Positions 5,497-7,288 of a stretch of 7,288 nucleotides of DNA are shown here, in pieces. The position numbers and the translations under genes were made by a program. The notes beneath the pieces were generated by a model. That model had not been told where the DNA came from, did not search any database, and saw nothing but the letters and a program-made list of their open reading frames with translations. Each line of letters begins with the position of its first letter. Within the stretch, counting starts at the first letter, position 1. The stretch is from Microcaldota archaeon (lineage in GTDB: Archaea > Micrarchaeota > Micrarchaeia > Anstonellales > Anstonellaceae): positions 1-7,288 of the forward strand of contig JAOAKE010000040.1 of assembly GCA_026413805.1 (NCBI GenBank), read 5' to 3'.

Positions 5497-5757
5497 CTAT
5501 TGCTTTACCTCAACTTCTATAGGGCCTACAAAACCAGAGCAAACATTATACAGAAATACTGATATAGCAGCGAAGATTGCACCAAACATCGCAAAGAAAA
5601 GTGGGGTAAACAACAAAAACCCTATTGCTTGTGAAATTGACCCTGTTAAAACCGCAAGTGCGCTTAAAAGAATACCATAAAGAACACCTATCAGTAAATA
5701 ATATACAGCGGCGATCTTTGTCACAGACAGCACGCCCACCTTAACTATTTTTGCCAT
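5497..5757 (-). CDS. Small two-helix membrane protein, DUF3566-like (86 aa)
   Basis: A short N-terminal segment (KIVKVGVLSVTKIAA) leads into two hydrophobic helices at about 14-37 and 44-70, with a small Thr/Gly/Ser turn between. The soluble end reads LYNVCSGFVGPIEVEVKQ. The layout and the YN...GGIEVE-like ending match a widespread family of small archaeal membrane proteins that I recall as related to DUF3566; the role is unknown. ATG 5757 is chosen over ATG 5790 because a TATA box (5800-5793) overlaps the upstream ATG, predicting a transcript start near 5770, and the shorter form has the family-like N-terminus. A G6 run (5771-5766) could serve as a weak ribosome site. It converges on the glycosylase gene with only five bases between the stops. 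Confidence 0.75.
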   Translation of the reverse strand: MAKIVKVGVLSVTKIAAVYYLLIGVLYGILLSALAVLTGSISQAIGFLLFTPLFFAMFGAIFAAISVFLYNVCSGFVGPIEVEVKQ

Positions 5758-5889
5758 GTCATAAACCCCCCTAAAAACCTTAAAATGCAAACTTTATATT
5801 TGTTTTTGAGGGGCGGGTGCCTGCCTTCTTTAAAATTTTGCAAGGGGTCTGTAGCGCTTTTATATCAACTTCTGTGAATTTGTAAATTT
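5758..5889 (-). promoter_or_regulatory. Intergenic region with the promoter of the small membrane-protein gene
   Basis: On the minus strand AAATATAAAG (5801-5792) is a good TATA box. Its centre predicts transcription start near 5770 and a leader of about 13 bases before ATG 5757. A second TATA-like stretch, GATATAAAAG (about 5866-5857), lies farther upstream; no start codon is well placed for it, so it may be a spare promoter or chance. No strong oligo-T terminator is visible after the caspase-like gene that ends at 5890, so read-through into the membrane-protein gene is possible. The rest (5802-5856) shows nothing recognisable. Confidence 0.5.
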
Positions 5890-7288
5890 TCACCGCGTAT
5901 TTACATAATTTATAAGCTGCCACCCTAAAGAGTCCACTTTCAGCGTGTTGCAGTCACCACCGTTATTTTGCACAAGCAAGCAGTTTTCCTTGTCTTTTTT
6001 GATTATTTCGATATAGGTGCGCTTCTTGTTTAATTTCTTGTTTGATAACGCCTCGTTGAGAAGGATAGTAACAAGCGCATTTGTAACCTGCCCTCTGCCG
6101 GTTGAGGTATTTGCGATAAATTGAATGGAAGTTCCTGGATTTCTATCCATGTAATTAGGAATGGATCCTGCACTGCCGCAGCTGCCAGGTATAAAAAGTA
6201 TGTTGCCTTTCCTATTTCCAAAGATATCTAGAGGAATGTTGTCCATAAGGCTGTAGCTATGTCCTCTAAAAGTCAGTATCATGTTTGGTGTCTTTTCAAG
6301 CATAGAGCGCAAGAAATTCTGGTTCTCTTCATTTTTACCCATGTAGAGCACTATTCTTGCATCTTCGGTTTCGTAAATTTCGAGGTTCTTGCCTTTTTCT
6401 GATTCTTTACCACAATATTTTTTGAACCACTCATTTGTTCGCCCCCAATGATACTCCTCAGTATTAGAGAATATCTGCACAACAAGCAGTTTTCCGTCTT
6501 CAGTGCGGTAATTTTTATCATCAAAAACCACACCACTGCGCGGTTTATTAATTTCATTTACCAGGAAGTAGAGGGCTTTCTCCTTTTTTGTATCAGTACT
6601 CCCTTTACTCAGCATTGCAGCTTGCTCTGCAATGATGCTCTTTAAAATAATGGTCTTCATTCCTTCATCAAAGCTTTCTATCGAGTTTGCAAGAAGGTAA
6701 TAGTATTTGGAGTCATAACTGTCTCTAAGCGGGACTGTGATGCTTTTAAGGACGGCAGGCATGTCACTTTTCTTGAAGATGGAGTTTTTCATGCCGTAAA
6801 GCCTGTCGTAGTTTATAGCCCTGAAAATAAGGTTCCTGTGTAATTCTGTACCTTCAATGCCGTTATCTTTTAGGTATTTGGCAAGCTCGCCAGGCTTGAA
6901 GTCCTGATTAAGCCTGTCAAATAGCATTTGGTTGGAGGATGTATAGAAAAATTCAGGGTCGGACAGGAGCAGCCCTAGCACATCGGTCTTTGAAAGCGAT
7001 TTAAGGTAGTTTATCCTTTCTCTCTCGTTTTCATGGAGTTCGTCAAGTCTCCTGCCAAGTTCTATCGCATAATTGTTAGAACTTTTAATAGCAAGCATAA
7101 GAGAGTCAAAGGATGCCTTGTTATTGCAGTAAGACTCAAACAGCTCTGCAACTTTTTCGTTCTGCAGAGCACTAAAGGCGTAACCGGCACGAATTCCAAC
7201 AGCCTTGGCGATCTTTACAAAGACGCCAGAATGGGAAGCAAACAGGTTGGCAACTTTTTTGTTATGCAGACCACTAAAGGCGTGATAT
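5890..7288 (-). CDS. Caspase-like (clan CD) cysteine peptidase-type protein, N-terminus beyond the window (465+ aa)
   Basis: The reading frame stays open from the stop at 5890 to the right edge, so ATG 7098 is internal and the true start lies outside. Visible residues 2-69 hold two tandem 34-residue repeats (HAFSGL... and YAFSALQ...). A helical region follows to about residue 260. The C-terminal 200 residues alternate strand and helix: LLVVQIFSN, ARIVLYMG, MILTFRGHSY, NILFIPGSCGSAG, SIQFIAN. His (codon 6261-6259) in FRGHSY and Cys (codon 6180-6178) in PGSCGS, each at the end of a hydrophobic strand and 27 residues apart, fit the His-Gly...Cys dyad of caspase/clostripain/gingipain-type peptidases. 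I recall bacterial proteins with RGHSYH...GSCGGY; this looks like the same group. Substrate and role are unknown. No signal peptide can be judged. Peptidase activity is inference from motif and order. Confidence 0.72.
   Translation of the reverse strand, partial: YHAFSGLHNKKVANLFASHSGVFVKIAKAVGIRAGYAFSALQNEKVAELFESYCNNKASFDSLMLAIKSSNNYAIELGRRLDELHENERERINYLKSLSKTDVLGLLLSDPEFFYTSSNQMLFDRLNQDFKPGELAKYLKDNGIEGTELHRNLIFRAINYDRLYGMKNSIFKKSDMPAVLKSITVPLRDSYDSKYYYLLANSIESFDEGMKTIILKSIIAEQAAMLSKGSTDTKKEKALYFLVNEINKPRSGVVFDDKNYRTEDGKLLVVQIFSNTEEYHWGRTNEWFKKYCGKESEKGKNLEIYETEDARIVLYMGKNEENQNFLRSMLEKTPNMILTFRGHSYSLMDNIPLDIFGNRKGNILFIPGSCGSAGSIPNYMDRNPGTSIQFIANTSTGRGQVTNALVTILLNEALSNKKLNKKRTYIEIIKKDKENCLLVQNNGGDCNTLKVDSLGWQLINYVNTR
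7081..7284 (-). repeat. Tandem 102-base (34-residue) coding repeat
   Basis: Unit A is 7284-7183 and unit B is 7182-7081, both in frame in the caspase-like gene. The first parts match closely: HAFSGLHNKKVANLF against YAFSALQNEKVAELF. At DNA level 7250-7283 matches 7148-7181 at 31 of 34 positions, while the remainder of the units is diverged. More copies may lie beyond the right edge. The pattern suggests a helical repeat domain next to the peptidase-like domain. Confidence 0.7.

Noticed and set aside
5758..5790. Upstream ATG at 5790 for the small membrane protein
   Set aside because: It lies next to the TATA box and upstream of the predicted transcript start near 5770.
5853..5867. TATA-like CTTTTATATC as a promoter for an unseen RNA or antisense transcript
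   Set aside because: No start codon, RNA fold or terminator fits it in either direction; A/T-rich spacer gives such matches by chance.

Overview
The window reads as a piece of a compact archaeal chromosome. The strongest evidence is a tRNA-Thr(CGT) gene whose anticodon loop is interrupted at position 37/38 by an intron bounded by a textbook archaeal bulge-helix-bulge motif, with U73 and no encoded CCA. Supporting signs are TATA boxes about 26 bases before start codons, leaderless starts beside GAGGTG-type ribosome sites, pyrimidine-rich terminators, a secreted protein rich in N-glycosylation sequons with a CARDB-like domain, and a small two-helix membrane protein of a type I recall from archaea. 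A DPANN-type lineage (Diapherotrites/Micrarchaeota-like) is my guess; no marker gene here proves it.

Layout. 1-207 is non-coding, with G/C runs, a hairpin and a T-rich terminator. 208-2859 (-) encodes an 883-residue secreted multidomain glycoprotein, probably a surface or extracellular protein. 2860-2934 holds its promoter and the terminator of the gene before it. 2935-3243 (-) encodes a 102-residue conserved-looking hypothetical protein. It shares a 64-base divergent promoter with 3308-4606 (+), a cytoplasmic protein with a zinc ribbon, a long charged coiled coil and a beta-rich C-terminal half. The end of that gene overlaps the 3' end of the tRNA-Thr gene (4588-4816, -). The 157-base tRNA intron contains two 42-base hairpin repeats. 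A second short divergent promoter separates the tRNA from 4859-5491 (+), a monofunctional-type HhH-GPD DNA glycosylase. This converges, with five bases between the genes, on 5497-5757 (-), a two-helix membrane protein. 5890-7288 (-) is a gene that runs off the right edge. It has a tandem 34-residue repeat at the visible N-terminal side and a C-terminal domain with the His...Cys signature of clan CD (caspase-like) cysteine peptidases.

The genes do not form one pathway. Most are single transcription units with their own promoters, packed tightly by convergent and divergent arrangement. The most unusual items are the tRNA intron with its internal duplication, and the caspase-like protein with young in-frame repeats. 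I did not see a multi-gene defence or mobile system.
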